Shown in pieces: positions 44,263-54,951 of a stretch of 64,000 bases of DNA. The notes under the pieces were generated by a model, which ran no database searches, had not been told where the DNA came from, and saw nothing but the letters and a program-made list of their open reading frames with translations. The number at the start of each line of letters is the position of its first letter. Within the stretch, counting starts at the first letter, position 1. The position numbers were made by a program, and so were the translations under genes. Origin of the DNA: Megascapheus bottae (Eukaryota; Chordata; Mammalia; Rodentia; Geomyidae); contig JANJXV010000006.1 of the NCBI GenBank assembly GCA_024803745.1, positions 43,873,001 to 43,937,000 on the forward strand, in the 5' to 3' direction.

Positions 44263-44523
44263 CTTAGGCTTTTATTTATTTATTTTTGTAGGCATAGAGC
44301 TTGAACTCTGGGCCTGGGCACCATCCCTGAACTTTTCAGCTCAAGGCTACCACTCTGCCACTTGAGCCATAGTGCCACTTCCAGTTTTCTGGTGATTAGC
44401 TGGAGATAAGAATCTTTGTGCCAGGGCTGGCCTTGAAGCAGGATCCTCAGATCACAGCCTCCTGAGTAGGGAGGATTATAGGCATGAGCCACTGGTACCC
44501 ACCTACTTAGGCTTTTATTTATT
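44263..44523 (-). repeat. B1-ID composite SINE, antisense, with 18-bp target duplication
   Basis: CTTAGGCTTTTATTTATT occurs at 44263-44280 and 44506-44523, a perfect 18-bp duplication. The SINE between has all modules in reverse order ('gcttgaactctgggcctgggc', 'gccacttgagccatagtgcc', 'gattagctggagataag', 'ggatcctcagatcacagcctcctgagtag'). One of the youngest-looking SINEs here. The 70-codon antisense frame is the SINE itself. Confidence 0.93.
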
Positions 44524-44529
44524 GGAAGT

Positions 44530-45245
44530 GTTTTATCTTTTTTATAATATTTTTATTGTAATTAATAAAAGGGTTACATGATATTTGCCAGATAGAAGGT
44601 GCATTAATTCACATACATTGATACCCTTTCACATGTCTTGGTCCCCATTACCCTCCCCCCACCCCCCCATCTTGGTTTTCCCCCCTTCCCTATCCAATTT
44701 CATTTATCCAACCATCCAGAAACTAGGGCACACTAAATCCACTAGCACAACAATGTTCATTGCAGCATTATTCACCATAGCAAAGATATGGAACCAACCT
44801 AGATGTCCCTCAGTTGATGAGTGGATCAACAAGATGTGGTATTTGTACACAATGGAATTCTATGCTGCTGTCAGAAAGAATGACATCAACCCATTTTTTA
44901 GGAAATGGAAAGACTTAGAAAAACTCATATTAAGTGAAGTAAGCCAGACTCAAAGGAACATAGGCTCAATGGTTTCCCTCATTATAATCAGTAGAAACCT
45001 TGGGCTCTCCTAGCAGAGATTTACAATAGAGCAAAACCTTGATACATAAGGCCATATAGTATGAAGCTAATTGAAAGGACCTCCAGGATATTGAAACAAA
45101 AGCCATATAATGAATGATTGTTGTCCTTAATGTACTATGTTATCTCTCATCTCTTTTGCTGTCTCTTGGTTATATCATATTGTTACAGTATCTCACTTTG
45201 TTATCTGATATATTGGATATATTTGTATTTGGTTATTTGAAATAG
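44530..45245 (-). mobile_element. L1 with 5' inversion (twin-priming structure)
   Basis: 44530-44704 is the terminal L1 3'UTR in antisense, poly(A) side at the left (T-rich, then 'ttattgtaattaataaaagggttac', then the C-rich complement of the G tract). From 44705 the orientation flips: 44705-45245 is L1 in sense, with the ORF2 C-terminus (GHTKSTSTTMF, ALFTIAKIWNQPRCPS, LYTMEFYAAVRKND, ILSEVSQTQRN) and 3'UTR up to 'ggttatttgaaat'. The sense part stops at the same L1 position where the antisense part begins ('tttgaaattggataggg'), so no L1 sequence was lost. The 142-codon frame 44585-45013 crosses the junction and is not a gene. Confidence 0.88.
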
Positions 45246-45461
45246 CAAAGGGGTTTTTAAATAAGATTTGAAAATTAGTATTTATTGAATTAATGGATTA
45301 ATGAATGTCAGCTAATAGAGACTTGTTTTCTGAATGACACAAAATATACAGATATCCAAATATCCTTTCCTGTAGCTACTAAGAAATTTGTTTCAAGGTT
45401 TTTAGCAAATGGAACAAACAGAAGGTGCTTACCAATTAAGTTTCTGCCATTCACAAGCCGG

Positions 45462-45740
45462 TCCACAGACCAACAGCGTCAGCATGAATTTAGGATTGGT
45501 TTAAATGTAGAATTCCAGGTCCTGAACTTCTGAATCTGAATCATGTTTCTAAGGTGGTACACACTACATTACATCAGAGGCTGAGAATCATTGGTCTAAG
45601 ACAGTAGCTTTCATATTTGGTTTTATATTGTGTATCGAGGATTTTACAAACTACTGATGTCTGGATCCCACATTTAGAGATTCTGATGTGAATGATTAGA
45701 ACTTCTTTCCTGACTTAGATGGAATTTAAAAAACGACTTA
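45462..45740 (+). repeat. MER5-like (hAT-Charlie) relics, two adjacent
   Basis: First: 'ggtccacagaccaacagcgtcagcatgaatt', 'gaattccaggtcctgaacttctgaatctgaatc', 'gaggctgagaatcattggtctaag'. Second, from about 45606: 'tacaaactactgatgtctggatcccacatttagagattctgatgtgaatg'. Both follow the order of short hAT-Charlie relatives. Terminal repeats are not resolved. Confidence 0.55.
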
Positions 45741-46129
45741 TTTTGCCTCCTGTCTCAAACAATGATAACAAAGCTTACACAGTGTATGAAACAATTATTC
45801 TCAGGTAGTTTTTAGTACTTTTATTGAGTGGCAATTATTCTCAGGTAGTTTCAGTATCTTTTACTGAGTAATAAGTAATCCCTCTTGGCAAGACATAGTT
45901 CCTTGCGGGAAACTGGGAGGGCCTGAATTATTCACTAGAGTTGGCCAGAGGCTACCCTCATATCCTTCCATATACAAATCTGGCCCTTTGATGCACGAAG
46001 AGTCTGTTAGCAAGTTGTAAGCCACAGTCTTCTGTAACCTAATAGAGAAGTGGTATCCTGTCACATTTGCCATACCCAATTTGTTAATAAATAAATTGAC
46101 GCCATCTTCTAAAAATGTTAGTACCAGAT
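45741..46129. other. Unrecognised sequence with a short direct repeat
   Basis: 'caattattctcaggtagttt' occurs at about 45793-45812 and again at 45833-45852, 40 bp apart. A 111-codon antisense frame (45861-46196) partly overlaps the MaLR relic to the right and is not supported as a gene. Confidence 0.5.
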
Positions 46130-46300
46130 AGCAGGTGATATATTTTGGACATGGTTTGTCCCTGAGAAGTTCACATGTTGGGAGACTGGTTCTCAATGTG
46201 ATGCTGTCGAAGGGTAGATTTTCAAAAGATGAGGCTTACTGAGAGGCCCTTAGTTTACTGGGGGATGTGTCTCTAGAAGAAATAATGGAAGACTGGTCAA
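46130..46300 (+). mobile_element. MaLR-type LTR 5' fragment, sense
   Basis: 'gacatggtttgtccctgagaagttcacatgttgggagactggttctcaatgtgatg' followed by 'gatgaggcttactgagaggcccttag' matches the sense start of MaLR LTRs. The 3' part is missing. Confidence 0.55.
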
Positions 46301-46480
46301 ACACTGCTCTTTCAAAGACACTACTAAACAAATGAAAAGGAAAGCCGCAGACTTGAGGCGATATGGTTGAAAAACAAACATCTGCTACATGCTGTGTATC
46401 CAGATTATACAGAGAAATCTCACATTAAGACAAATAGTCCACATTGTAAGAGAAAGGGTAAGAGACTTAAATAAACACTC

Positions 46481-46899
46481 TACCAATATGTTATGGTTTG
46501 AATATGAAATGTCACTCATAGGCCCCTGTGGCTTGGTCCCAGCTGGTAGCACTCATTTGGGAAGTTGCAGAGACTGTAGGAGGTGGGATTGAGCTAGAGG
46601 AAGTAAGTCCCTGGGGGATGTGTCCCTGCGGTTTCTTGTTTCTGGCTACCTCTTCTCTCTTGTTTTTCTTTTTTTCTTGGCTTCCTCACCACTAGGAGCT
46701 GAATAACTCACCTTCCATGGCTCCCACCACCATGATGTTCGAATTCCCAATGATTCCCAAATCAACAACACCAAAGACTATGTGTGCTCTAAAATCTCCG
46801 AAACTGAACAAAACAAATCCTTCATCCCTCAAGCTGTTTTTCCTAGGTATTTGGTCACAGCTCCACAAAAGTAATGAACAGAAAATGTGAATACCAATA
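46481..46899 (+). mobile_element. MaLR-type solo LTR, about 403 bp, with matching flanks
   Basis: The element 46489-46891 starts TGTTATGGTTTGAATATG (the typical sense start) and shows 'cccctgtggcttggtcccagctgg', 'aggaggtgggattgagctagagg' and, near its 3' end, 'gctgtttttcctaggtatttggtcacagctcc'. TACCAATA lies immediately on both sides (46481-46488 and 46892-46899). MaLR duplications are normally 5 bp, so the extra 3 bp may be chance. Inserted in the ancient L1. The short frames over it are incidental. Confidence 0.75.
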
Positions 46900-47069
46900 A
46901 AAGAACATAACAATGTTCAATATCATAAGTCATTAGAGAAATGCAAATTAAAATCAAAATGGTATTTTACTGCATACTTTCTAGAACAACTAAACTTTGA
47001 AAAAGCTGCCAAGAGCTGGCTAGGAGATGGTTTGCCTAGAACTCACCTGCTGGTCAAAATGGGAAGTGG

Positions 47070-47345
47070 GCTGCCCTCTGGTAGTTCATGCCTATAACCC
47101 TACCTAATTAGGAGGCTGAGATCTGGGAATTACAGTTAGAAGCCAGCCTAGGCAGCAAAGTCTGTGAGACTCTTATCTCCACTAAACTACCAAAAAAAGC
47201 TGCGAGGGAAGCTATGCCTCAAGTAGTTGAGTGTTAGCCTTGAACATGAGCTCAGGGACAGCATCCGGGCCTTGTTTTGGGTGTTTTTTTTTTTAAGGGG
47301 GGGGATTGTTTTGTTTTTGGTACCAGCACCGCACCCCCCAAAAAA
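47070..47345 (+). repeat. B1-ID SINE with homopolymer-rich 3' end
   Basis: 'tggtagttcatgcctataaccctacctaattaggaggctgagatc', 'agccagcctaggcagcaaagtctgtgag', the ID half '...tagccttgaacatgagctcagggacagc', then T13, G8 and, 40 bp later, C6A7. The T/G and C/A runs are partly complementary (hairpin potential) and replace the usual A-tail. Confidence 0.78.
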
Positions 47346-47757
47346 AGAGTACCAAAATTGCCCTGTATTTGCTTAAGAAAAATAAAACTGTATATGTTCA
47401 TCTTCCTAAAAATCCACACTTAGGTTTGTAGAAAAAGAAGTTATCAAATACAATGAAATATTATTCAGCAGTTAATAGGAATGCACTAGTGCTATAAATA
47501 ACAACATGGATGGATCTCAATTCATTACGTACAATATAAAACAAGCATAGTTCATTTTATAATCCACAGTTGTACACTATGAAAGCCCAGAAAAGATAAA
47601 ACTATCAGTGATGAAAAACATATCAGTTTACCAGGAATTGGCAAAGAAACAATGGAATTCACAAAGGGACCCAAGGGACCTTGAGAGTTTTGTAAAAATA
47701 ATCTACATGACCACCCCATATGATTATAAATAGATTACAATTTGATTTACAATGGTA

Positions 47758-47986
47758 AAGAATTGTAGACTTAGGGGCCAGGAGTTTGGCCTAGTGGTTA
47801 AAGTGCTTGCCTAGCATGCATGAAGACCGGGTTCAATTCCTCAGTACCACATACATAGAAAAAAGCCGGAAGTGGTGCTGAGGCTCAAGTGGTAGAGCTC
47901 TAACCTTGAGAAAGTCCAAGGACAGTGCTCAGGCCCTGAGCTCAAGCCCAGGACTGGCAAAAAAAAAAAGAAGAATTGTAGACTTA
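47758..47986 (+). repeat. ID-dimer SINE with 16-bp target duplication
   Basis: AAGAATTGTAGACTTA at 47758-47773 and 47971-47986. The element 47774-47970 has a pol III A box (TGGCCTAGTGG, 47787-47797) and B box (GGTTCAATTCC, 47830-47840), a spacer 'acatacatagaaaaaagcc', a second ID, and an A10G tail. The most intact SINE in the window. Confidence 0.95.
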
Positions 47987-49269
47987 CATTAAATTTTACC
48001 TCATTCATGGGTAAAAATTAAATGTCATGGGGTATAGCGTTGGCGTTGAGGTTTTAAAGAGCCTCCATTCCAGAATTTCAATGTGTAGTGTGGTATCATC
48101 CCCTTAGAATCCCTGTCTCTGTTTATTCTGGCTCTGGCCTGTTCCTGAGGGTTGGACCTATTGACTTACTTCTTCCAACAAATAGAAAGCCATGGAAAGT
48201 ATGAGATTCCACTCCTGTAGCTACATAACAGAAATCATACCTGTCATCTAATGGGACTGGGGTATCTTGCTGACATTGCTTGCTACCTCATAAAGCCAGT
48301 GCTGCATGAGGCCACGTGGTAAGGAGCTAAGGAGAGGGAGCTCGCATCCGAAAGCTCAGCAAAAACTCAGGGCAATAACCCCATGAAAATTTAAATTATA
48401 CCACAGCCATAGGAGTGAATGAGGTGATTGTTCCTTCTGGGTGTGTCTTTGATGATTGTAGCCTTATAGGAGAGCCACAAAACCTATGAAATAGTCAGTG
48501 GTGTTTAAAGTCATCCAGTTTGGGGGGAAGTGCTGTCTTGCAATAGATAGCAAACCAGTAGTCAAGACTGATAATTGTTAATGAGGTGTAAGTGGTGAAG
48601 AGAAAACTTTGTTTCCAGCATGATGAGGTGAATGACAAGAGCAATCAAGGGATTTAATCCACATAGAATCCAGTGGAAGTGATCTCAGGGGCTCCTGGTA
48701 ACAGCAAAAACTGAGGGGGCAATAGAGGCTTGAGGTGAAGGCTTTAGCAATTCTTATCCACATTTGACTTTTCCTGTAAGGAGTGACTTGGAGCAACAGA
48801 ATTCTCATAATCGACATGTCATTCTTGCTTTCATGGCATCTCCATGAGAATTGTCTCTACTATTGTTTATGTGTAACTTGCCTTGAAATGAACCATCATG
48901 AGCCACAAATGAAAGTGCTCTGGAATTCTATTCCTTGATTAAATACAATATTAAGTCTAGTTATGTGTACATGGAACAAACTTGGATACATCTTATAGTG
49001 TCTTTGAATTAAATATAGTTTAAAAAATTAATTATTAAAGTCAAACCCCTGCATCATCACTGTGTTCTTCAAACCTCTTGAGATGTGGAAGTGATGTGTA
49101 TGTCTCCCAGCAAAAAGGGTAGGGAGGACCTGTGTGAGTCACTGACATGCCTTGGCAAGCAGAGTTTGGAATGGGAAGCTGACAGCTCAGGGCCCTCATC
49201 CTCGGGATGGCTGACTCAGGAGTCAGATTCATAATTGGAGTCTCAACTTTTGAAGAAGGGCCTGGAAAT
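47987..49269. other. Mostly unrecognised; possible ancient repeat at 48.1-48.4 kb
   Basis: 48150-48370 ('ttgacttacttcttccaacaaatagaaagccatgg', 'gaggccacgtggtaaggagctaagg') resembles a mammal-wide relic containing 'tgacttgcttctaaccaatagaat' and 'ggtgaggaactgagg', but I cannot name the family. Frames of 79 and 98 codons are unsupported. Confidence 0.4.
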
Positions 49270-49402
49270 CTACCACGGTGACGCATGCCTGTAATCCCAG
49301 TATTCCCAGTATTAGAATGCTGCCAACCTGGTCTCAATTATACGATCCTGTGTCAAAAATGGGGAGAGAGGGAAGGGGGGAAGCGGCGGGGGGGGGGACA
49401 GG
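49270..49402 (+). repeat. B1 fragment followed by a G/A-rich run
   Basis: 'ccacggtgacgcatgcctgtaatcccag' (B1 head), a duplicated 'tattcccagtatt', 'ccaacctggtctcaattatacgatcctgtgtcaaaaa', then GGGGAGAGAGGGAAGGGGGG and G11 at 49389-49399. Confidence 0.7.
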
Positions 49403-50561
49403 TTCTAGACACAATTATGAACAAATTACAGGGATGGGAATTAGGATCTATGAGGGAAAATTTTAAAGCAGTGGGAGGTAATTTTGCATGAAAAAGAATA
49501 AGATAAAGAGTGACTAGCTGTCTTCAAATAGATTAAGAATAATTACTGATGAGATAATTAACAGTATCGTTCCTTCTCTACACACAAGATAGAAACAAGA
49601 AGACATGAGTTTAAATTGCATCAGTGACATTTGGTTACAATGAAATTGGAATTTATTGACCAGAAGAGTGATTAAGCACAGAGAAAACTCCAGGTTCCCA
49701 AAAAACATTTCAAGTGAAGCTACGTCTTTCTGTCAAGCCAAACATCTGGCAAGGGTGAAGGATTCACCTAGATGACACTGTTGAAAGTCATGTGGACAAA
49801 ACATCTGTAGGATAAGTGGATTTTTAAATGAAGTAATTGAGTTGAGTAAATGTTTTGTGGCTTTTGGGACATTTTATCTAAGTAAATGAAAAAGCAGAGC
49901 AACTGAATTTGTCTTGCATTGTTTTGAAGTGATTTATATTATAGAATTAGAATAACAGTCTCTTCTAGACAGTGGACTTATTTTGGGAGGATTCATAGAG
50001 CAGACAGAGTGCTACCTAATTAGGCTTCACAGTAAGAGTATAGCCAGATTTACTGAAATTTCTCAATGTCTTGACTTCTCTGCAAGTCACCACTTTGTAC
50101 CATCTAAAAACCAGGTTTCCCAAGAACTTACAGAAACCCAAACAAATGGAAATTGAGAATTTTATTTCAGATTTGCCTCTTGGATTCAGACAAGAAAGGT
50201 CTAATGTAAAAATGAAGATAAAATGAAGCTGGAGAGCCATTAGGCATCCAGTGGCTTCTCAGAAAACTTCTCAACAAATGACGAAGGCCATCTTGTCTCC
50301 TAGCAGCCTTTGGGAACTTATTGGGGATGAAAAGTCTTCTATTCTTCCAAAGATCAAACCAGCAATCTGTGCTTTAACCAGTCTTCCAGTGACTGAGCCT
50401 TACTAAGTTTTGACAGCCTCTGAACCAAAGGAAAGATTCATAATTATTCCTAGCTGAAACCAACCTATATTCCAGAACTCAGGATACTTTGTAATTGGTG
50501 GCCTTTATAAGTCTCTATCTCTAAACAGAGATGCTAAGGAATGACAAGTTGTCAAGATGAT
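49403..50561. other. Unrecognised sequence
   Basis: AT-rich, no named repeat. Antisense frames of 64 and 74 codons are unsupported. Confidence 0.45.
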
Positions 50562-50695
50562 TTGGGGGTGGAGGGAGGGATGAAAACATGAGAAAGGGTA
50601 TCAATGTGTGAGAAGTAATACACCTACTACCTGATGAATGTAACTGTAGCCCCTCCACACATTATCCCAACAATAAAAAAGATTAAAAATAAAAC
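50562..50695 (+). mobile_element. L1 3' terminus with G-rich tract
   Basis: 'tgggggtggagggagggatgaaaacatgagaaagggtatcaatgtgtgagaagtaatacacctactacctgatgaatg', then 'cccaacaataaaaaag'. An older 'ctacctga' variant. No duplication recognised. Confidence 0.85.
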
Positions 50696-53600
50696 TTAAC
50701 ATATCATAGCAATTGTATCAAATAAATCATAGTACAATAAACTAAAAACAGATAAAGGATGGAGAAAATGGGAATATGACAAGTCTAGATATTAAGCATC
50801 ATGGAGTGTATTCAATATTTGCTAACTGAAAAATGGAAGCATTCCTACGATAGCATGTATATCACAAATGTTTGCTGATAATTCAATTCAAACTCATTTT
50901 TGATCTAATGAACTGTCCAAGTAGGGTCATGGGCCAGTAGCAGAAAAGGATGGGCTCATTAAAATAACACAAAATTAGACAAGCTCTCTCTAACAGACTT
51001 GGACCACGAGCATTTGCTTCAGGGCTGAAAAAGAAAAGTAGATCTGATCCCTGAAGTAGGGATGTTCTTCCCCAGCCTCAGTGAAGACCCCATTGAGGGC
51101 ACTGAGTAATTGAATTAGCTCCCAAGAAAAAGCAATAACAGAAATAACAGCATAGAACTCCAGAGAGATTTACAGAATGTATATGATATTTGTCTCCTTA
51201 TCCACAAGTTGGTAGAACCTGGGACAGAAAGGTTTAAAATAAAAGATAACACTAACCAGAAAAAAATTTTTAAAGCATGTTACCTAAGTACTCTTCTGAG
51301 TACTACAGACTATTGAAAGCTTTGGCAATCCTGATATAGGTGCTTTCAGATTCAAAGCATTGTAGTGGTCGTCACAGACAATAGCTAGCTATATGGTGAT
51401 TTTGATAGCTTGGGACTTATGCAACCCTAGAAAAATCAATTCTTACAAAGCTTTTTATGTGGAGAAAGCTGCAGTGTCTACTATAGGATTGGTAGAATAG
51501 AGGTTGTTGGAGCTGAGAAGTTTGGTGTCTATCGTGAACCAGTGGTTAGTAGGGATTCATTTGTAGTATAAGGCATTGTTTCATCCCAGAAACTGAAATA
51601 AGGATACTGGATCTAAGTAATGACATCTTAATAGAAGTGAACAGAAGATGGGGACTTTCCAAGAACTCAAGCAGTTATAGAGGACATTCTTTGAACTGCA
51701 AATATGTCATGAGTTTTTGGGCACCAGGAAGCTCAGGCTTCCTCTAGATAACTGGGAACCTGATGACTGTTGCCCTGGATAGTCGGACTGATGTGGTGGG
51801 TTCTAAGAAGGTTTCAGAAGAAATTCCGAGGTACACATAGCCTTCCTTGGGGCTGAGTGGACCGGCATAAAAGGTAGACCCCAGGGAGCCAACTTTTCTT
51901 TCTAATTCCATTGTCATGGTCCAAACACTGAGGATGAGACTTTCTCTTTCAGCTCCTGAAAACTCTGTTTTAGAAGTTGTTGGGGTTTTTTTTCTTTAAA
52001 GCACCTGAGATATTGTCAATTTCATGCTTGCTTCTTGTTCCCAGATCTCTGCTTGAGGCAATGTGGATGCCTTCACCTGATGGGTAGAGAAGTCGTTTAC
52101 AAGGACAGGAGACAAAAGAAAGCACAGAGATTAATATTTCAAGTATTATCTTGCCACATCAAAATAGTAAAAAAAAATACTTCTTGCCTCCAAGCTGTCT
52201 ATATAACTGGGAAACATGAAAAATAGGAAAATTCATGAGAAGTTAATAACCATAAAGAGTGAAACAGCCATATTAAACAGAAATGAAAGATGTTACCCAG
52301 CTGTACACAATAAATAGCCCAGGGCTGGCGTTAGCCCAAAGAATGGCTTTTTCATGGGGAGGTGATATCTGAGCTACATAGATTTAGACAAATAAAGGGA
52401 AGGGAGGTAGAATTATTGGTAGGCACAGGTGCATGCAGAGTGTAAGTACTACTTGAGGTATAAAGACTATGTGGGGCTGAGGGAGAGGAACTAAGTCTGA
52501 GGAGCTATCATGAAAGACCTTCTGTGTCAGAATGAAGATGTTATTTGTTATGGAGAGGCATGGAGGGTTTGCTCAGTTTGATTGAAGAGGAGCTGTCATC
52601 CTCAGTGTGGCTTCATGTAATTATGAAGACAACATGATTGCAAAGAGAAGAATGTTTGTTTTTGCCTCATGATTTTAGAGGTTTCTAGGCCAAGATGAGG
52701 TAGACCCATTGCTTTGAGCCTTTGTTGGGATGCTTGATGCAATGGTGGGAAGCACATCATGATGAAACAGGAAGCAGGGATAGAAAAAGGAAGAGACCAG
52801 TGTCCCATAGTTCCTTCCAGGTCACCCCACCCACCCACCCAGAACTGAAAGACTTCTCATAAAACCCCATTTCCTAACAGTCCATAGCAACTTCTTGTTG
52901 TACCACCCTGGAGCCCAAGTCTTTAATAACTCAGAGATCTTTGAGGGAACTTTCAACATGGAAGCTATAGTAAAAAGTAACGTAGCCAGAACCGTGTAAC
53001 AATATTTGCAGCAATATTTGCACATTCTGATACATTGAATCCCAGTCAGGCTAGAGATAGATGAGTGGTTAGAAAGCACTAGCATAGGTGTAAGCTTGAA
53101 GTGACACAGGCATGGTGATATAATGGAAATTAAGTACTGATTCTTTGGGGCTGGAGAGAGAAAGAATGAAGTCAAATAGGTTATTAACTTTGGCGAATTA
53201 CTTATCATCTATAAAATGGTGATAATAGCCAGTTTTTACAGGTTCATCTTGCACATTAATAAGAAAAGAGACCTTTGTAAAGTACAAAGTACCTCTGGTA
53301 TCCAAAAAGCAATTTAAATCTGTTGTTTGCCACAGAATGGCCTGGAGCTGCCTTCCCCACTCTAGGAGGCCGGGTCCCAGGAAGCAAACCTGATGGGATG
53401 GGCAACACAGATGTATCCTCCTTCCTTATGGTCCAGGAGACAAACCAGAGTTCTGGGCATTTCTTGCTTACACAGAGCTAATATCTTCCTAGTTCTACTC
53501 TCAGTGCTGTTCTCAGACAAGATGTCACTGAGATAGGATAGAACTTGCCACAACATACGAGGACTCTCTGTTATATCTTTCAAGGTCTCTCTTAAAGATT

Positions 53601-54326
53601 TACAAGTTCCTCCCTTATCAAATAAAGGAAATCAGATCAAAATCTTGATACACATGTGTCTTTTTTTGCCCCAAATATCTAATTTCATTCTTTCAAACAC
53701 TTCATCATGTGCTAGTCACTCCTACCTACCAAAACAATGTTCACCTCCCCATGAATTGCACAGTTTTATTTAATGCATGGTATTGCTGCACATGCCTTTG
53801 ACTTATAAGAAAAAATAGAAAATACTATAATGTTATTATGTACTATATTGCTACCTATCATGCTTTTTAGAAAAAGAAATAAGGAAATAAGAAATGAGCA
53901 GAAAAATTATTTTCTTCCATTTAGTTTATCTACTTGTGTGTGTGAGATAAGTCTGGTTCGATTTGTGGAGGATAAAAAGAAGTCTATCTTTTATCTTATT
54001 AATGAGTAAAACTGATTGTCATTCACCAAATGGAAAAGCCAGGGGTGGTAAGCTTGTTCAGAGTGCATTGTACACATCTACAGAATCATCATGTTGAAAC
54101 CCATGTATACTATTGGTGTGTACTAATAAAAATAATTTCTCTAAGAAAAAAACTTTTATAAAAATTAATGAAGAAATCTGATCATTTTCAAATGCTCTCA
54201 GAACTGAAGATTCTGAACTTTTCAATGCTTTTTAATTTAACTTCAACTCTCTTCTCCATTATCCTTGAAGCAGGTATCATATAAGCAAGCTGTGAGATGT
54301 AGATAGATGTGTATACACATATGGGC
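50696..54326. other. Mostly unrecognised, with faint ancient repeats
   Basis: 52340-52580 ('ggtgatatctgagctacatag', 'gagctatcatgaaagaccttctgtgtcagaatgaagatgttattt') resembles a mammal-wide relic of unnamed family. 53165-53300 looks MIR-like in antisense ('cttatcatctataaaatggtgataatagcc', 'gtaaagtacaaagtacc'). The antisense frames at 52602-53208 and 53362-53583 have no recognisable domains. Confidence 0.4.
53165..53300 (-). repeat. MIR-like SINE, antisense
   Basis: Contains the diagnostic 'catctataaaatggtgataata' and the downstream 'gtaaagtacaaagtacctctgg' in the order expected for antisense MIR. Confidence 0.55.
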
Positions 54327-54337
54327 ACCCACCCACA

Positions 54338-54390
<53 letters not shown>
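54327..54390. repeat. (CA)n microsatellite
   Basis: CACCCACCCACACACCC lead-in, then about 24 CA units. Frames on both strands here are dipeptide artefacts. Confidence 0.95.
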
Positions 54391-54391
<1 letters not shown>

Positions 54392-54726
54392 TATAAGTGC
54401 CAGACATATACTTACTGTCCTACTCCATCTCAGCATTTCTGTCTGCTGTTCTCTCATTCAGAGCACAGTTCTAAGTGATGATTTGGTAAACACAGTCATG
54501 TAAAAGGTAATGGGAATATAAATGAATTCATCTATTATTGAACAATCTATAGTTTTTAGATAGTATAGCCCAATTTGCTTAGACTCCTAAGATATACAAA
54601 TTCCAGTATTCAGACTGGAAGAATCTTAGGCAGCCTTAGACAACTGGTCACTCCTATAATCTTCCCACTAGAGAGAGACACCATCTACCACCCTACTGCC
54701 TGATACTCCTTTAGCAAGAAAGTAAA

Positions 54727-54951
54727 GGAACTGGGTGCCTGTGGCTCACACCTGCATTCCTAGCTACTCAGCAGGCTGAGATCTAAAGATTATGGTTGAA
54801 AGCTAGCCCAGGTATGAGATTCTTACCTCCAGTTAAGCACCAAAAATTCAGCACAATTAGCTGTGGCTAAAAGATAAAGCACTAGCCTTGAGCAAAACAG
54901 GACAACATATGGATCTTGAGTTTAAGCCCCAGGACTGGAACTGAAAAGGAT
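54727..54951 (+). repeat. B1-ID composite SINE
   Basis: 'actgggtgcctgtggctcacacctgcattcctagctactcagcaggctgagatc', linker 'ccagttaagcaccaaaaa', ID half 'agctgtggctaaaag', 'cttgagtttaagccccaggactgg', A-rich tail. Its tail served as target for the L1 to the right. Confidence 0.85.

Larger units (their letters stand above)
46301..47720 (+). mobile_element. Ancient L1 (mammal-wide type), split by an LTR and a SINE
   Basis: Left: 'tgtatccagattatacagagaaatctcac', 'agagacttaaataaacactctacc'. After the LTR: 'caatatcataagtcattagagaaatgcaaattaaaatcaaaatgg'. After the SINE: 'tgaaatattattcagcagttaataggaatgc', 'acaacatggatggatctc'. These are successive parts of ORF2 and its 3' region, so the insertions entered one continuous older L1. 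Confidence 0.65.

Noticed and set aside
44585..45013. 142-codon ORF as a novel protein
   Set aside because: It crosses the junction of an inverted L1 and is half reversed 3'UTR, half ORF2 C-terminus.
47787..47840. tRNA gene suggested by A-box and B-box words
   Set aside because: The boxes belong to an ID-dimer SINE with A-tail and 16-bp duplication; no tRNA cloverleaf can be completed.
48150..48370. Possible exon or regulatory block
   Set aside because: Word order hints at an ancient interspersed repeat, but I could not name the family, so I left it as unassigned.
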